A stretch of 64,000 nucleotides of DNA, from the NCBI GenBank assembly GCA_029953615.1, contig CP124529.1:3100501-3164500 (forward strand), given 5' to 3'. Source of the stretch: Pseudomonas putida. Its GTDB lineage: Bacteria > Pseudomonadota > Gammaproteobacteria > Pseudomonadales > Pseudomonadaceae. The position numbers and the translations under genes are program-made. The notes under the pieces are model-generated. The model was not told where the DNA came from. It worked only from the letters and a program-made list of their open reading frames with translations, and did not search any database. Below are positions 36,747-47,420 of this stretch, piece by piece (position 1 is the first letter of the stretch; every line of letters starts with the position of its first letter).

Positions 36747-37088
36747 TCAGACCTTGCGTACGAATTCGGACTTCAGCTTCATGGCGCCGATGCCGTCGAT
36801 CTTGCAGTCGATATCGTGGTCGCCGTCGCACAGGCGGATGTTCTTGACCTTGGTGCCGACCTTTACCACCAGGGAGGAGCCCTTGACCTTGAGGTCCTTG
36901 ATCACGGTGACGGTGTCGCCATCCTGCAGGATGTTGCCGACCGAGTCCTTCTTCACCACCGCGTCGCTGGCCGCTTCGGCGTCGCCGCTGGCCGACCACT
37001 CGTGGGCGCATTCAGGGCAGATCAGCTGAGTGCCATCCTCATAGGTGTATTCGGAGTTGCATTTCGGGCAGGGTGGCAGAGTGCTCAC
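36747..37088 (-). CDS. yjdM: PhnA/YjdM-family zinc-ribbon protein
   Basis: A 113-residue protein starting [16 protein letters not shown]. Two CxxC pairs (CPKC, CPEC) form an N-terminal zinc ribbon (about 7-30). The C-terminal beta domain reads [24 protein letters not shown], the hallmark of the PhnA/YjdM family, and ends with [10 protein letters not shown]. The family was once linked to alkylphosphonate use, but its actual role is unclear, and no phosphonate genes lie nearby. The gene is monocistronic; downstream is the Fur-regulated gene. Confidence 0.93.
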   Translation of the reverse strand: MSTLPPCPKCNSEYTYEDGTQLICPECAHEWSASGDAEAASDAVVKKDSVGNILQDGDTVTVIKDLKVKGSSLVVKVGTKVKNIRLCDGDHDIDCKIDGIGAMKLKSEFVRKV

Positions 37089-37175
37089 TTCGGTTCCTCA
37101 AACAAACAGACGGACGGTTAAAGGCCCGCATTGTAAAAGGTATTTCTGCAGAAGGGATTATGTCCGGACAAAAGC

Positions 37176-37259
37176 GTTCGCGGGCTTGCCCGCTCCCACA
37201 GGGATAGTGCCAGCCTCAAGGGCTGTGCTTGTCCTGTGGGAGCGGGCAAGCCCGCGAAT
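37176..37259. repeat. BIME, GTGGGAGCGGGC type
   Basis: TTCGCGGGCTTGCCCGCTCC and its inverse lie just after the ispB stop and before yjdM. Confidence 0.9.
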
Positions 37260-37276
37260 GGAGATGATGCGGTCTG

Positions 37277-38245
37277 TCAGTGAGTACGCGCGACAGCAAA
37301 CTCGCTCAGCTCGACCAGCGCATCTCGGTATTCGCTGGCCGGCAGCACTTCCAGGCAGGCGATGGCACGCTTCACGTAGTCACGTGCCAGCTCCGCGGTG
37401 TACTTCAGCGCACCCGACTCTTCGACCGCCACGCGAATTTGCTCCAGGTCCTCCAGGCCACCCTTCTGGATCGCCTGGCGCACCAGCGCAGCCTGTTCGG
37501 CGGAGCCTTCGCGCATGGTGTAGATCAGCGGCAGGGTAGGCTTGCCTTCGGCCAGGTCGTCACCGACGTTCTTGCCCAGGGTCTGCGAGTCGCCCTTGTA
37601 GTCCAGCAGGTCGTCGACCAGCTGGAACGCCACGCCCAGGTGGTCACCGAAGGTACGCAGGGCCTCGCGCTGTTCGTCGGTTGCTTCGGCCAGCGCGGCG
37701 GCGCTGTGGGTCGAGGCCTCGAACAGCATTGCGGTCTTGCCGCGGATGACCTCCATGTAGACTTCCTCGGTAGTGCTGGCGTCGCGTACCCGCGACAGCT
37801 GCAGCACTTCACCCTCGGCAATCACGCGGGTGGCCTTGGACAGGATCTGCATGACCGGCATCGAGCCCAGTTCGACCATCATCTCGAACGAGCGCGAATA
37901 GAGGAAGTCGCCCACCAGCACGCTCGGCGCGTTGCCCCACAGGGCATTGGCGGTGGAGCGGCCACGGCGCATGCCGGACATGTCGACCACGTCGTCGTGC
38001 AGCAGGGTGGCGGTGTGCAGGAATTCGATGGTGGCAGCCAGCAGGCGCAGGTCGTCGCCTTCGCGGCCCAGGGCCTTGCCACACAGCAGCACCAGCAGGG
38101 GGCGCAGGCGCTTGCCACCGGCGGACGTGATATAGTCGCCGATCTTCGATACCAGCGGCACGCGCGAGGTCAGCTGCTTCTTGATGATCTCGTCGACGGC
38201 GCTGAAATCATCAGCCACCGCGCGGTAGAAGGATTGGGGTTGCAT
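37277..38245 (-). CDS. ispB: Octaprenyl/nonaprenyl diphosphate synthase
   Basis: A 322-residue trans-prenyltransferase making the side chain of ubiquinone. The first Asp-rich motif is in [15 protein letters not shown] and the second in [13 protein letters not shown]; the GGKRLRPLL motif binds isopentenyl diphosphate. The small-residue positions before the first DDxxD (TATLLHDD) suit a long-chain product, and Pseudomonas normally makes ubiquinone-9. It is divergent from rplU, as in other gammaproteobacteria. Confidence 0.96.
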   Translation of the reverse strand: MQPQSFYRAVADDFSAVDEIIKKQLTSRVPLVSKIGDYITSAGGKRLRPLLVLLCGKALGREGDDLRLLAATIEFLHTATLLHDDVVDMSGMRRGRSTANALWGNAPSVLVGDFLYSRSFEMMVELGSMPVMQILSKATRVIAEGEVLQLSRVRDASTTEEVYMEVIRGKTAMLFEASTHSAAALAEATDEQREALRTFGDHLGVAFQLVDDLLDYKGDSQTLGKNVGDDLAEGKPTLPLIYTMREGSAEQAALVRQAIQKGGLEDLEQIRVAVEESGALKYTAELARDYVKRAIACLEVLPASEYRDALVELSEFAVARTH

Positions 38246-38489
38246 CGGCTGCTCCAGTGAGGTTGCGCGGCATGCTAGGTCGCGGGTCCCGGTGTGTCAA
38301 GGCGCGGTGCCAGCGCGCCGGGGGCGGTACTTGCAAGCAAAACCGCGGTTGCGTACAATCGCGCACCCTAACTTCCTGGGCAGCACCTGCCTTACGCAAT
38401 TGCGCCGGGCCGTTCCAGCCCTGTGCAGCCATGCCAGCCAATACTCATCATATAAAGCGCTGGGTGAGCAGGATTATCGGAGAAATACC

Positions 38490-38804
38490 ATGTCTTACGC
38501 AGTAATCGTTACCGGCGGCAAGCAGTACAAAGTCGCTGAAGGTGAATTCCTCAAGATCGAAAAGCTGGAAGTCGCCACTGGCGAATCCGTGACCTTCGAT
38601 CGCGTCCTGCTGGTCGCCAACGGTGAAGAAGTCACCATCGGTGCTCCAGTTGTTGCTGGCGCTAAAGTAGTGGCCGAAGTCGTTTCGCAAGGCCGCCACG
38701 ACAAGGTTCGCATCATCAAGTTCCGTCGTCGTAAGCACCACATGAAGCGTATGGGCCACCGCCAGTGGTTCACCGAGATCAAAATCACCGGTATCCAGGC
38801 TTAA
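38490..38804 (+). CDS. rplU: 50S ribosomal protein L21
   Basis: A 104-residue ribosomal protein with the standard start [19 protein letters not shown] and the basic loop [23 protein letters not shown] that contacts 23S rRNA. The ATG at 38490 has GGAGA upstream. It forms a two-gene operon with rpmA, ended by a strong terminator at 39119-39145. Confidence 0.98.
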   Translation: MSYAVIVTGGKQYKVAEGEFLKIEKLEVATGESVTFDRVLLVANGEEVTIGAPVVAGAKVVAEVVSQGRHDKVRIIKFRRRKHHMKRMGHRQWFTEIKITGIQA

Positions 38805-38842
38805 TCCCCTAGATCCCCTGAATTTATTTGGAGAATTGAACC

Positions 38843-39101
38843 ATGGCTCACAAGAAGGCTGGTGGTAGTACTCGTAACGGTCGCGACTCAGAATCGAAAC
38901 GCCTTGGCGTGAAGATGTATGGCGGCCAGGTTATCAAGCCAGGCAACATCATCGTCCGTCAGCGCGGCACCGAATTCCACGCTGGCTACGGCGTTGGCAT
39001 GGGGCAAGGATCACACCTTGTTCGCCAAGATCGAAGGCGTGATCAAGTTCGAGAAAAAAGGCGAGTTCATGCGCCGTTACGTGAGCATCGTCGCCGCTTA
39101 A
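38843..39101 (+). CDS. rpmA: 50S ribosomal protein L27, frameshifted in this sequence
   Basis: The start [20 protein letters not shown] and the end [13 protein letters not shown] are clearly L27, but they lie in different frames. The GGGG run at 39001-39004 should be GGG; deleting one G restores [16 protein letters not shown] and gives 85 residues, the E. coli length. L27 reaches toward the peptidyl-transferase centre, and its loss is very harmful, so an error in the sequence is far more likely than a mutation. Confidence 0.93.
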
Positions 39102-39118
39102 TCGCGACGTCGCTCCAG

Positions 39119-39145
39119 AAGCCCCGTCATGCGACGGGGCTTTTT
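39119..39145 (+). terminator. Intrinsic terminator of rplU-rpmA
   Basis: AAGCCCCGTC-ATGC-GACGGGGCTTTTT lies 18 bases after the rpmA stop. Confidence 0.95.
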
Positions 39146-39155
39146 CGTTTGTGGT

Positions 39156-39243
39156 GAGCCTCTTGCAAAGCTGTTTGTATGGGCTGCCGGCGTGGGTTTC
39201 TACGGTCGTACGGGGCCGCCGCGCTCATTTTTGCAAGAGCCTC
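39156..39243. repeat. 88-bp MITE-like element with terminal inverted repeats
   Basis: GAGCCTCTTGCAAA (39156-39169) and TTTGCAAGAGCCTC (39230-39243) are inverted copies matching at 12 of 14 bases around a GC-rich core (GGCTGCCGGCG...GGGGCCGCCGCGC). The ends resemble IS5-type termini that contain TTGCAAA. No transposase is present, and no clear target duplication flanks it. It sits between the rpmA terminator and obgE. Confidence 0.5.
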
Positions 39244-39253
39244 ATGTTTTTGA

Positions 39254-40516
<1,263 letters not shown>

Positions 40517-40532
40517 CCGGTTGCAGTACACT

Positions 40533-40560
40533 AAACGCCGCTCTTTGGAGCGGCGTTTTT
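40533..40560 (+). terminator. Intrinsic terminator of obgE
   Basis: AAACGCCGCTC-TTT-GGAGCGGCGTTTTT lies 16 bases after the obgE stop, ahead of proB. Confidence 0.93.
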
Positions 40561-40601
40561 GTATCCACGGTATCTATAGATTCGACATAGGTTGGAAGAA
40601 G

Positions 40602-41720
40602 ATGCGAAGCAAGGTGACGGGCGCCAAGCGCTGGGTCGTGAAGATTGGCAGTGCTCTGCTGACCGCCGATGGCAAAGGCCTCGATCGCGGTGCCATGGCC
40701 GTTTGGGTCGAGCAGATGGTCGCGCTGCGTGAGGCGGGCGTGGAGTTGGTACTGGTCTCCTCCGGGGCCGTGGCTGCCGGCATGAGCCAGCTGGGCTGGA
40801 CGTCGCGACCGAGTGCGATGAACGAGCTGCAGGCGGCTGCCTCGATTGGCCAGATGCGCCTGGTGCAGGCCTGGGAGTCGAGCTTTGGCGAGCACGGCAA
40901 GCACACCGCGCAGATCCTGCTGACCCATGACGACCTGTCCGACCGCAAGCGCTACCTGAACGCCCGCAGCACCCTGCGCACGCTGGTTGACCTGGGCGTG
41001 GTGCCGGTGATCAACGAGAACGATACCGTGGTCACCGACGAGATCCGTTTCGGTGACAACGACACCCTGGCGGCGCTGGTAGCCAACCTGGTCGAGGCTG
41101 ACTTGCTGGTGATCCTTACCGACCGCGATGGCATGTTCGATGCCGACCCGCGCAACAACCCCGACGCCCAGCTGATCTATGAGGCCCGCGCCGACGACCC
41201 GGCACTGGATGCCGTGGCCGGCGGTACCGGTGGCGCCCTGGGCCGTGGCGGCATGCAGACCAAGCTGCGTGCCGCGCGCCTGGCAGCCCGTTCCGGTGCC
41301 CACACCATCATCATCGGTGGCCGCATCGAGCGCGTGCTGGACCGCCTCAAGGCCGGCGAACGCCTGGGGACCTTGCTGTCGCCCGAGCGCGGCATGCTTG
41401 CTGCGCGCAAGCAGTGGCTGGCCGGCCACCTGCAGACCCGTGGCACCCTGGTGCTGGACGCCGGTGCGGTGCAGGCGCTGCGCCAGGCCAACAAGAGCCT
41501 GCTGCCGGTTGGCGTGAAGACCGTCCAAGGTAGCTTCCGTCGTGGCGAGATGGTGGTGTGTGTCGGCCCGGACGGCGTTGAAGTGGCCCGCGGCCTGGCC
41601 AACTACAGCGCGCTGGAAGCGCAAAAGATTATCGGCCAGCCATCCGATGTCATTGAAAGCGTGCTGGGCTATATCGCCGAGCCGGAGCTGGTGCACCGCG
41701 ACAATCTGGTGTTGGTATGA
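40602..41720 (+). CDS. proB: Glutamate 5-kinase
   Basis: A 372-residue kinase catalysing the first step of proline synthesis. The amino-acid kinase domain (about 1-260) has [40 protein letters not shown] and the [19 protein letters not shown] lysine loop; the PUA domain (about 275-370) follows. The start at ATG 40602 with GGAAG is preferred; the longer frame upstream overlaps obgE and its terminator. It is translationally coupled to creA by an ATGA overlap. Confidence 0.97.
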   Translation: MRSKVTGAKRWVVKIGSALLTADGKGLDRGAMAVWVEQMVALREAGVELVLVSSGAVAAGMSQLGWTSRPSAMNELQAAASIGQMRLVQAWESSFGEHGKHTAQILLTHDDLSDRKRYLNARSTLRTLVDLGVVPVINENDTVVTDEIRFGDNDTLAALVANLVEADLLVILTDRDGMFDADPRNNPDAQLIYEARADDPALDAVAGGTGGALGRGGMQTKLRAARLAARSGAHTIIIGGRIERVLDRLKAGERLGTLLSPERGMLAARKQWLAGHLQTRGTLVLDAGAVQALRQANKSLLPVGVKTVQGSFRRGEMVVCVGPDGVEVARGLANYSALEAQKIIGQPSDVIESVLGYIAEPELVHRDNLVLV

Positions 41721-42178
41721 GCCTGTTCAAGCGCGTGATCGGCGTGGCAGCGCTGGTGCTGCCAATGCTGGCCGGAGCGGAGGAAATCGGCCAGGTGTCC
41801 ACCGTGTTCAAGTTCCTCGGGCCGAATGACCGTATTGTGGTCGAGGCCTTCGACGACCCAAAGGTCGAGGGCGTGACCTGCTACCTGTCGCGCGCCAAGA
41901 CCGGCGGCGTGAAGGGGGGGCTGGGGTTGGCGGAAGACCGTGCCGAGGCCTCGATTGCCTGCCGTCAGGTTGGGCCGATCAGTTTCAAGGGCGAGCTGAA
42001 GGATGGCGAGGAAGTGTTCAAGGAACGCACCTCGCTGGTGTTCAAGACCATGCAGGTGGTGCGCTTCCTGGACAAGAAACGCAATACGCTGGTGTACCTG
42101 GTGTATAGCGACCGCATGATCGAAGGCAGCCCGCAGAATGCGGTGACCGCGATTCCGATTCTGCCTTGGGCGCATTGA
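41717..42178 (+). CDS. creA: CreA family exported protein
   Basis: A 153-residue periplasmic protein with signal peptide ([21 protein letters not shown]) and the conserved blocks [43 protein letters not shown], and [25 protein letters not shown]. The CreA family is widely conserved but has no defined role. The ATG overlaps the proB stop (ATGA). Confidence 0.95.
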   Translation: MSLFKRVIGVAALVLPMLAGAEEIGQVSTVFKFLGPNDRIVVEAFDDPKVEGVTCYLSRAKTGGVKGGLGLAEDRAEASIACRQVGPISFKGELKDGEEVFKERTSLVFKTMQVVRFLDKKRNTLVYLVYSDRMIEGSPQNAVTAIPILPWAH

Positions 42179-42190
42179 TAGCCTGATAGA

Positions 42191-42300
42191 TCGCCGGGAG
42201 GCCTTCGGCCTCCATCGCGACACAAGGCCGCTCCTACAGGGATATGCGTTCCCCTGTAGGAGCGGCCTTGTGTCGCGAAAGGGCCGCAAAGCGGCCCCAG
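42191..42300. repeat. BIME, GTAGGAGCGGCC type
   Basis: TCGCGACACAAGGCCGCTCC and its inverse are followed by AAAGGGCCGCAAAGCGGCCCC. The element lies between convergent creA and mksB and probably forms a hairpin at both transcript ends. Confidence 0.9.
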
Positions 42301-42305
42301 CGATC

Positions 42306-45137
42306 TCAGGCTAACTCTTCAGCCTGGTCCTCACGCACAACCGCCTTCACCTCATCCCGACGGCTGATGAACTTCCAGTCCGCTTCGTCGATGTAGATGC
42401 CATTCGGCCCGCTGCCACCTTCCAGGTCGATCGCCACGCGCGCCGACACCTGCGGCTTCACGCTCGCCAGAATCGGCACGAAGCCCAGCTGCAGGCTGGT
42501 CTCCAGCAGCGCCGCCTGGTTGCGTTCGTCGATGTCCGCCGCTTCGTCCAGGTAGTACGGCAGGCGGATGCGACCGGCCAGGTCGCGGTCCATCAGGTGC
42601 AGCAACAGGTACATGTTGGTCAGCGCCTTGATGGTCATGGTAGTGCCGTTGGATGCCGCACCGTCGATGTCGGCATGGATCACCGGCTGGCCGTTGACCT
42701 TGGTAATTTCAAACGCCAGCTCGAACAGGTCCTTCAGGCCCAGTTGGTTGTGGTTGGCCGCCACCAGTCTTGCCAGGTATTCCTTGGCCTCTTCGTTCTT
42801 GTTGTCCTGCTCGGCGCTCTGGGTCAGGTCGAATACCGACAGGGTTTCGCCCTCTTCGTACTGACCGGCGCTGTGGATGATCTGGTCGATGTGCTTGAGC
42901 GCTTCCTTGTTCGGCGCCAGCACCACGCGGAAGCTCTCCAGGTTCGATACCTGGCGCTTGTTGATTTCGCGGTTGAACAGGGCCAGCTGGTGTTCGAGGC
43001 TGTCGTAGTCGCTGCGAATGTTGCGCAGGGTCCGGGCGATGTCGGTGACTGCGGCGCGGCGGGCCTTGGCCAGGGTCAGCGCTTCGTCGGTGCGGTGCGC
43101 GTAGGCGTTCACAAGCAGCTGCAGGCGGCGTTCCATGTCGTCTTCGCTGTCGAACTTGGCCACGCCTTTCAGGCGTACCTGGGCGTACAGCGCCTCGATC
43201 TGGTTGTCCACCCGCTGCAGGCTCTGCCAGCTGTCCTGGTAGTCGTTGAGCAGTGGCAGCAGGTTGTCCATCGAATCGTCGATGGCTTCCATGTACGGCG
43301 TGCCGTAGGGCAGGTCGGCCGGCAACAGCTGACGACGGCGCAGGGCGTCTTCCAGGGTGCGCTGCTTGGCCTCGAGGTCGCCGATCTGCCGGCCGACCAG
43401 CTGCAGCTTGGCGGACAGTTGCTGGACACGTTCGGTGAAGGCGTCGCTGGAGCGCTTGAGTTCGTCCTGGGCGGCTTCGAGCTGCGACAGCTGTTCCAGT
43501 TTCTCGGGCTCTTCGGCGGCCAGGGTTTCGCTGCGGCGGAAGTCTTCCAGCGCTTTTTGCGCGTCCAGTACTTCCTGGTACAGCGTTTCGGTCTGCGCCT
43601 TGGAGGCGGAGCGGTCGGCGGCCACGGCTTGCTGGGTCTTGAGCTGCTTCAGCTCTTTTTCCAGGCGCTCTTTCTGGTCACGCAGAGCGGCACGGTCGGC
43701 CAGGGCCTGCAGCGCCGGTGGGTCGATGTGCGACAGGTCGATCGACAGCCCCGGGGCTTCGAAGCGTTCGCCTTTGAAGCCCTCGAGCACCGCCTCCAGC
43801 GATTTTACCCACAGGTCGCTGTCGTCCAGTTCGATACCGCGGTCGCCCAGCGGCAGGCTGAACAGCGCGCCGTTGAACAGGCGCATCAGGCGGTCGACGT
43901 CCTGCTGCGAGAACTCTTCGCGCAGGCGGGCATAGCTGTTGTTGTCGGCGTGGTCGAGCTGTTGCCTGACCTGCTTCAGGCGCTTTTCCAGGTCGCGGAC
44001 GCGTTCGTCCAGGTCTTCGGCGCTGAACTGCCGCGACTGGGCCAGGGCGCCGGCCAGTTCGTCGTGGGCGTCCTTGGCCGCCAGCAGTTGCTGCTCCAGC
44101 ACCTTGACGTCATCGACCAGGGCGAAGCGGTGCTTGAGCACCGACAGCTCGCCCAGCCAGCGCTGGATACCGGTAATTTCACGCTCAAGGCGCATCAGTT
44201 CCTGGGTGCCACCGCGCTGGTCGTTCTGCAGGCGGTCCTGCTCGCCACGGTAGTGCTCGGCCTGGATCACCAGCTCTTCCTTGCGCGCCATGGCGTATTC
44301 CTGCCAGGTGCCCAGCAGGGTGTCGAGCACAGGCGAAATGCGGTGCAGCTTGCCACGCAGGATGTCGCGCTGGGCCACACCACCGGCCAGGGCTTCGACC
44401 AGCGGCCCGGCGGCGACCAGGGCGTTGTAGTCCTGTTCCATGCGGCGCACGTCGCGGAAGGCTTCCTCGCACGCGGCGATGTAGTCGACGCTACCGGAGC
44501 GCAGGCTGTGCTCGAAGGCATCGAGGAACAGCTGCTTGAGCTTGGCGGCGGTGATTTCGCGCATGTGCAGCAGGTTGATGAACAGCGCGCGGAAGGTTTT
44601 CAGGCTTTGCTCGCTGGTCGAGCGCAGCGGGATCATGGTCAGGTCCAGCGGCACCGAGGTGTGCCCACCGACCAGCAGACGCCGCAGCTCATCCGGCTTC
44701 AGCTCGTAGGCCTTGATCCCTAAGCGCTCGAGGTTGGTGAACAGCTCTTTCTGGCGCAGGCAGGTGTCGTTCTTCTGGTAGTGGGCCAGGTCCAGTTCGC
44801 CCTTGTAGGCAAAGAACTGGTGGCCGAAACCGCCGCCCGGTCCGCGGCCGACAACGCCGATGACGTGCGGGCCGTGGGGCAGGCTCAGTTCACAGAGAAT
44901 GTACGAGGTGTCGCTGGCGAAGTAGAAGCGGCGCGACTGCTCGAGGCTGTACTTGCCGAAGCTCATGTCGGACATGCGCGCCAGGATCGGGAACTGCAAG
45001 GCGTTGATCGACGCCGATTTACCCAGGTTGTTGGCACCGTAGACCGACAGCGGGTGTTCCAGCGGGAACAGGCCAAGGCTGTAGCCGGCGGTGTTGAGCA
45101 GTGCGAAGCGGCGGATGCCGTAGCGTTCCTGGCTCAT
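42306..45137 (-). CDS. mksB: Condensin MksB, SMC-like ATPase
   Basis: A 943-residue SMC/MukB-type ATPase, the motor of the MksBEF condensin. Walker A is in VYGANNLGKSASINALQ. Two long coiled coils (about 270-400 and 470-640, 690-770) flank a hinge-like region. The C-terminal signature is DGAASNGTTMTIKAL and Walker B is RLPYYLDEAADIDERNQ. It starts with ATG 45137, overlapping the mksE stop. It compacts or loops DNA for chromosome segregation. No mksG (TOPRIM nuclease) follows: the next gene downstream is creA on the other strand. That distinguishes this system from plasmid-cutting Wadjet. Confidence 0.92.
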   Translation of the reverse strand: MSQERYGIRRFALLNTAGYSLGLFPLEHPLSVYGANNLGKSASINALQFPILARMSDMSFGKYSLEQSRRFYFASDTSYILCELSLPHGPHVIGVVGRGPGGGFGHQFFAYKGELDLAHYQKNDTCLRQKELFTNLERLGIKAYELKPDELRRLLVGGHTSVPLDLTMIPLRSTSEQSLKTFRALFINLLHMREITAAKLKQLFLDAFEHSLRSGSVDYIAACEEAFRDVRRMEQDYNALVAAGPLVEALAGGVAQRDILRGKLHRISPVLDTLLGTWQEYAMARKEELVIQAEHYRGEQDRLQNDQRGGTQELMRLEREITGIQRWLGELSVLKHRFALVDDVKVLEQQLLAAKDAHDELAGALAQSRQFSAEDLDERVRDLEKRLKQVRQQLDHADNNSYARLREEFSQQDVDRLMRLFNGALFSLPLGDRGIELDDSDLWVKSLEAVLEGFKGERFEAPGLSIDLSHIDPPALQALADRAALRDQKERLEKELKQLKTQQAVAADRSASKAQTETLYQEVLDAQKALEDFRRSETLAAEEPEKLEQLSQLEAAQDELKRSSDAFTERVQQLSAKLQLVGRQIGDLEAKQRTLEDALRRRQLLPADLPYGTPYMEAIDDSMDNLLPLLNDYQDSWQSLQRVDNQIEALYAQVRLKGVAKFDSEDDMERRLQLLVNAYAHRTDEALTLAKARRAAVTDIARTLRNIRSDYDSLEHQLALFNREINKRQVSNLESFRVVLAPNKEALKHIDQIIHSAGQYEEGETLSVFDLTQSAEQDNKNEEAKEYLARLVAANHNQLGLKDLFELAFEITKVNGQPVIHADIDGAASNGTTMTIKALTNMYLLLHLMDRDLAGRIRLPYYLDEAADIDERNQAALLETSLQLGFVPILASVKPQVSARVAIDLEGGSGPNGIYIDEADWKFISRRDEVKAVVREDQAEELA

Positions 45138-45841
45138 GCGTCAATCTCCTGTTGCTCTTCGCGGATGGCCCGGGCCAGGGCTTCCTCTTCGCTTTCCTCG
45201 CCCTCGAAGGGGCTGAGGTCGAGCGGGTCGTCGGTGCGGTTGAGTTCTTCGGGGCTTTCTTCCTCGACCAGCACCGGGGTCGGCAACGGCAGGTCGCTGT
45301 GCAGGGTGGCCGCCAGGTCGCGGTCCTGCTGCACGGCCAGGCACACGTCGAGGAAACGGTGCATCGGTGGCAGGAAGCGGTAGATGCCACCTTCCTCGAA
45401 GGCGAAGCCGAGCTGGGTCATGCGGCGCAGGATTTTTTCTTCCAGCTCGTCCACGGTCTGCACTTCGGCCTGCAGGAACAGGTCGCGGTACTTGTCCAGC
45501 AGCGAGGGCAGTTCGTCACGGCCGATGCTGCCGCCATCGAGCACGGCCATCGGGTCGCGACCCTGGTCGGCCAGGTGTTCGACCAGGATGAAGGTGAACA
45601 GCGACAGGCGCTGCGCGGTCTTGTTGACCTGCGCGGCGGTCATGTCCGGCACGAAGTAGTAGAAGCCACGGGTGTCACACACCAGTTCGAAGCCCAGGGC
45701 CTTGAACAGGGTGCGGTACTGGTCCTGGAAGTTCGACAGCTGGGCGTACAGCTCGGGGTCGCGGCGGCTGACGTGGAAGCCTTTGAACAGCTCGCGGAAG
45801 ATCGGCGCGAGCTGGGACAGTTCGGAAAGATCAAGATGCAT
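45134..45841 (-). CDS. mksE: Condensin subunit MksE
   Basis: A 235-residue winged-helix subunit like MukE, with the segments FRELFKGFHVSRRDPELYAQL and LVCDTRGFYYFVPD typical of the family, and an acidic C-terminal tail (EELNRTDDPLDLSPFEGEE). It binds the kleisin MksF and the SMC subunit. It overlaps mksF by 11 bases and mksB by 4 bases, so the three genes are translationally coupled. Confidence 0.92.
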   Translation of the reverse strand: MHLDLSELSQLAPIFRELFKGFHVSRRDPELYAQLSNFQDQYRTLFKALGFELVCDTRGFYYFVPDMTAAQVNKTAQRLSLFTFILVEHLADQGRDPMAVLDGGSIGRDELPSLLDKYRDLFLQAEVQTVDELEEKILRRMTQLGFAFEEGGIYRFLPPMHRFLDVCLAVQQDRDLAATLHSDLPLPTPVLVEEESPEELNRTDDPLDLSPFEGEESEEEALARAIREEQQEIDA

Positions 45842-47120
45842 GGGCTGGGCTCGCGTTGGATTCGGTAGGCGCGCTGGCGGCGTCTTCGCGGCTGGAGGTC
45901 AGGGCGAACGAGCGCAGGCTGACCAGGTGTTCCTGAGTGGTGTATTCGCGGCGGTCGAGGCGTTCGCGCTTGAAGCGCTTTTCCCGCGACAGGCGCGAGA
46001 ACCAGTACAGCAGCTCGTCGGTGGCGCCTTCGGGCTCCTGCTCCAGCAGCCAGACCATCAGGTCGGGCAGCGGCAGGGCCTGTTCGCAGCGTTCGGCCAT
46101 TTCCTTGACCGTGCGCGGTGCACGGGGCAGGGCGCCGGACTGGGTCTTGTGGGCCTTGGGGAAACGCGCCGGCTTGGGCTCGAAGCGGGCCAGGGCGTAG
46201 ACGTAGGCCTCGACCTGGCTGGCGCTGCCGAGGAAGGTGCTTTGCGGGCGGGTGAACATCGGCATGGCTGCTTGCGGCACGGCATCGATGCCCTTGCGCC
46301 GGATAACCGACAGGGCCAGCGCGGCGCCACGGGTCACGGCGTTGTGCCGGCGGGCTTCTTCACGCAGCGGTAGCAGCAGTTCGCGGGCATGGCGCAGGGT
46401 CAGCTGGGCGCTGGTCTGCATTTCCAGGATGCGCGCATGGGTGCGCAGCAGCATGTCGTCGTCGACCAGGTGGCCCAGGCGCGCCTGTTCGCCCAGCAGC
46501 TTCAGCAATACGGTCTCGACCTTGCGTACGCCCTGTTCGAAGGCGCCGTCGGCGTTGACCAGCTGGATCATCGGCTCGACATACTCGTCCCAGGTCGCCA
46601 GTACTTCGGCATAGCGCTGGCGTAGCGGGATCTGGCGGTTGCTGGTCTTGGCCCGTTCGGCCACGGCCACCAGTGCCTGCTCGTCGTTGTCGAGCTTCTT
46701 CAGTACATCGCGCACGCGCATGTCGAGCAGGCGCAGCTGGCGTGCCAGGTCGTCGCTGTCGCGATTGTCGAAGGCGTCCTGGATATGCCCGGCCAGGCGC
46801 TCCAGGTGGCGCAGGTAGGCTTCGATCTCCAGGCACAGGCCTAGCCGGTGTTCGCGGCGCAGGTAGGCGAGGAAATCGTGGATCTGCGCGTTGAGCTCGA
46901 AACGGTTCGGGCTCTTGGCCACCGGGACCAGGATATCCAGACGGATCCACACGTCGAGCAGCTGGGTGATGTCCTGCGGGGTGCTCTCGACCTGCTGGCG
47001 GCCCACATGCTGACGCAATTCGACCAGGCTCAGGGTGCCCTGGTCGAAACGCTCGCACAGCGGCTCGATCAGGGCCCAGTGTTCGGCTAGGGCGCGCAGG
47101 ACGCGCTTGGGTTCGATCAT
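45831..47120 (-). CDS. mksF: Condensin kleisin MksF
   Basis: A 429-residue kleisin-type subunit like MukF, first gene of the mksFEB operon. It is almost wholly helical: an N-terminal winged-helix part (MIEPKRVLRALAEHWALIEPLCERFDQG), a central helical bundle and a C-terminal region contacting the SMC head (LLYWFSRLSREKRFKRERLDRREYT). ATG 47120 is chosen; an upstream Met in the same frame lies 15 residues earlier. The Ala/Ser-rich tail after residue 420 is unlikely to be structured. Confidence 0.9.
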   Translation of the reverse strand: MIEPKRVLRALAEHWALIEPLCERFDQGTLSLVELRQHVGRQQVESTPQDITQLLDVWIRLDILVPVAKSPNRFELNAQIHDFLAYLRREHRLGLCLEIEAYLRHLERLAGHIQDAFDNRDSDDLARQLRLLDMRVRDVLKKLDNDEQALVAVAERAKTSNRQIPLRQRYAEVLATWDEYVEPMIQLVNADGAFEQGVRKVETVLLKLLGEQARLGHLVDDDMLLRTHARILEMQTSAQLTLRHARELLLPLREEARRHNAVTRGAALALSVIRRKGIDAVPQAAMPMFTRPQSTFLGSASQVEAYVYALARFEPKPARFPKAHKTQSGALPRAPRTVKEMAERCEQALPLPDLMVWLLEQEPEGATDELLYWFSRLSREKRFKRERLDRREYTTQEHLVSLRSFALTSSREDAASAPTESNASPAHAS

Positions 47121-47233
47121 TGGCTTCGACTCGTTGCCAAGAAAAAGGGGGCGATTGTACTGCATCCGGGGGGGAGGTTTTCACCCCTTGGTCTGTAATG
47201 GGCGATAACCTTTGCTTGCGCAGGGGATTCACT

Positions 47234-47326
47234 GGCCTCTTCGCGGGCTTGCCCGCTCCCACAGGTCCTTCATGCACCTCAACTCTGGGTGATACCTGTG
47301 GGAGCGGGCGCGCCCGCGAATGGGCC
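47234..47326. repeat. BIME, GTGGGAGCGGGC type
   Basis: GCCTCTTCGCGGGCTTGCCC and its inverse lie in the divergent gap between mksF and holD. Confidence 0.9.
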
Positions 47327-47420
47327 GGCACAGGCAACAAAAATCCGCCGACCAGTTGCAGCACTCGAAAGCCAACAGCGTTAGAATGCCCCACTGTCTT
47401 CACCCCTCGGATACCCGCTC

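Noticed and set aside
42597..44723. 708-codon open frame antisense to mksB
   Set aside because: It has the same shadow composition (runs of Gln, Val, Leu) and no motif; mksB is intact on the other strand.
42306..47120. Wadjet (JetABCD) anti-plasmid defence
   Set aside because: The three condensin genes are present but no MksG/JetD nuclease gene adjoins them, so defence is not supported.
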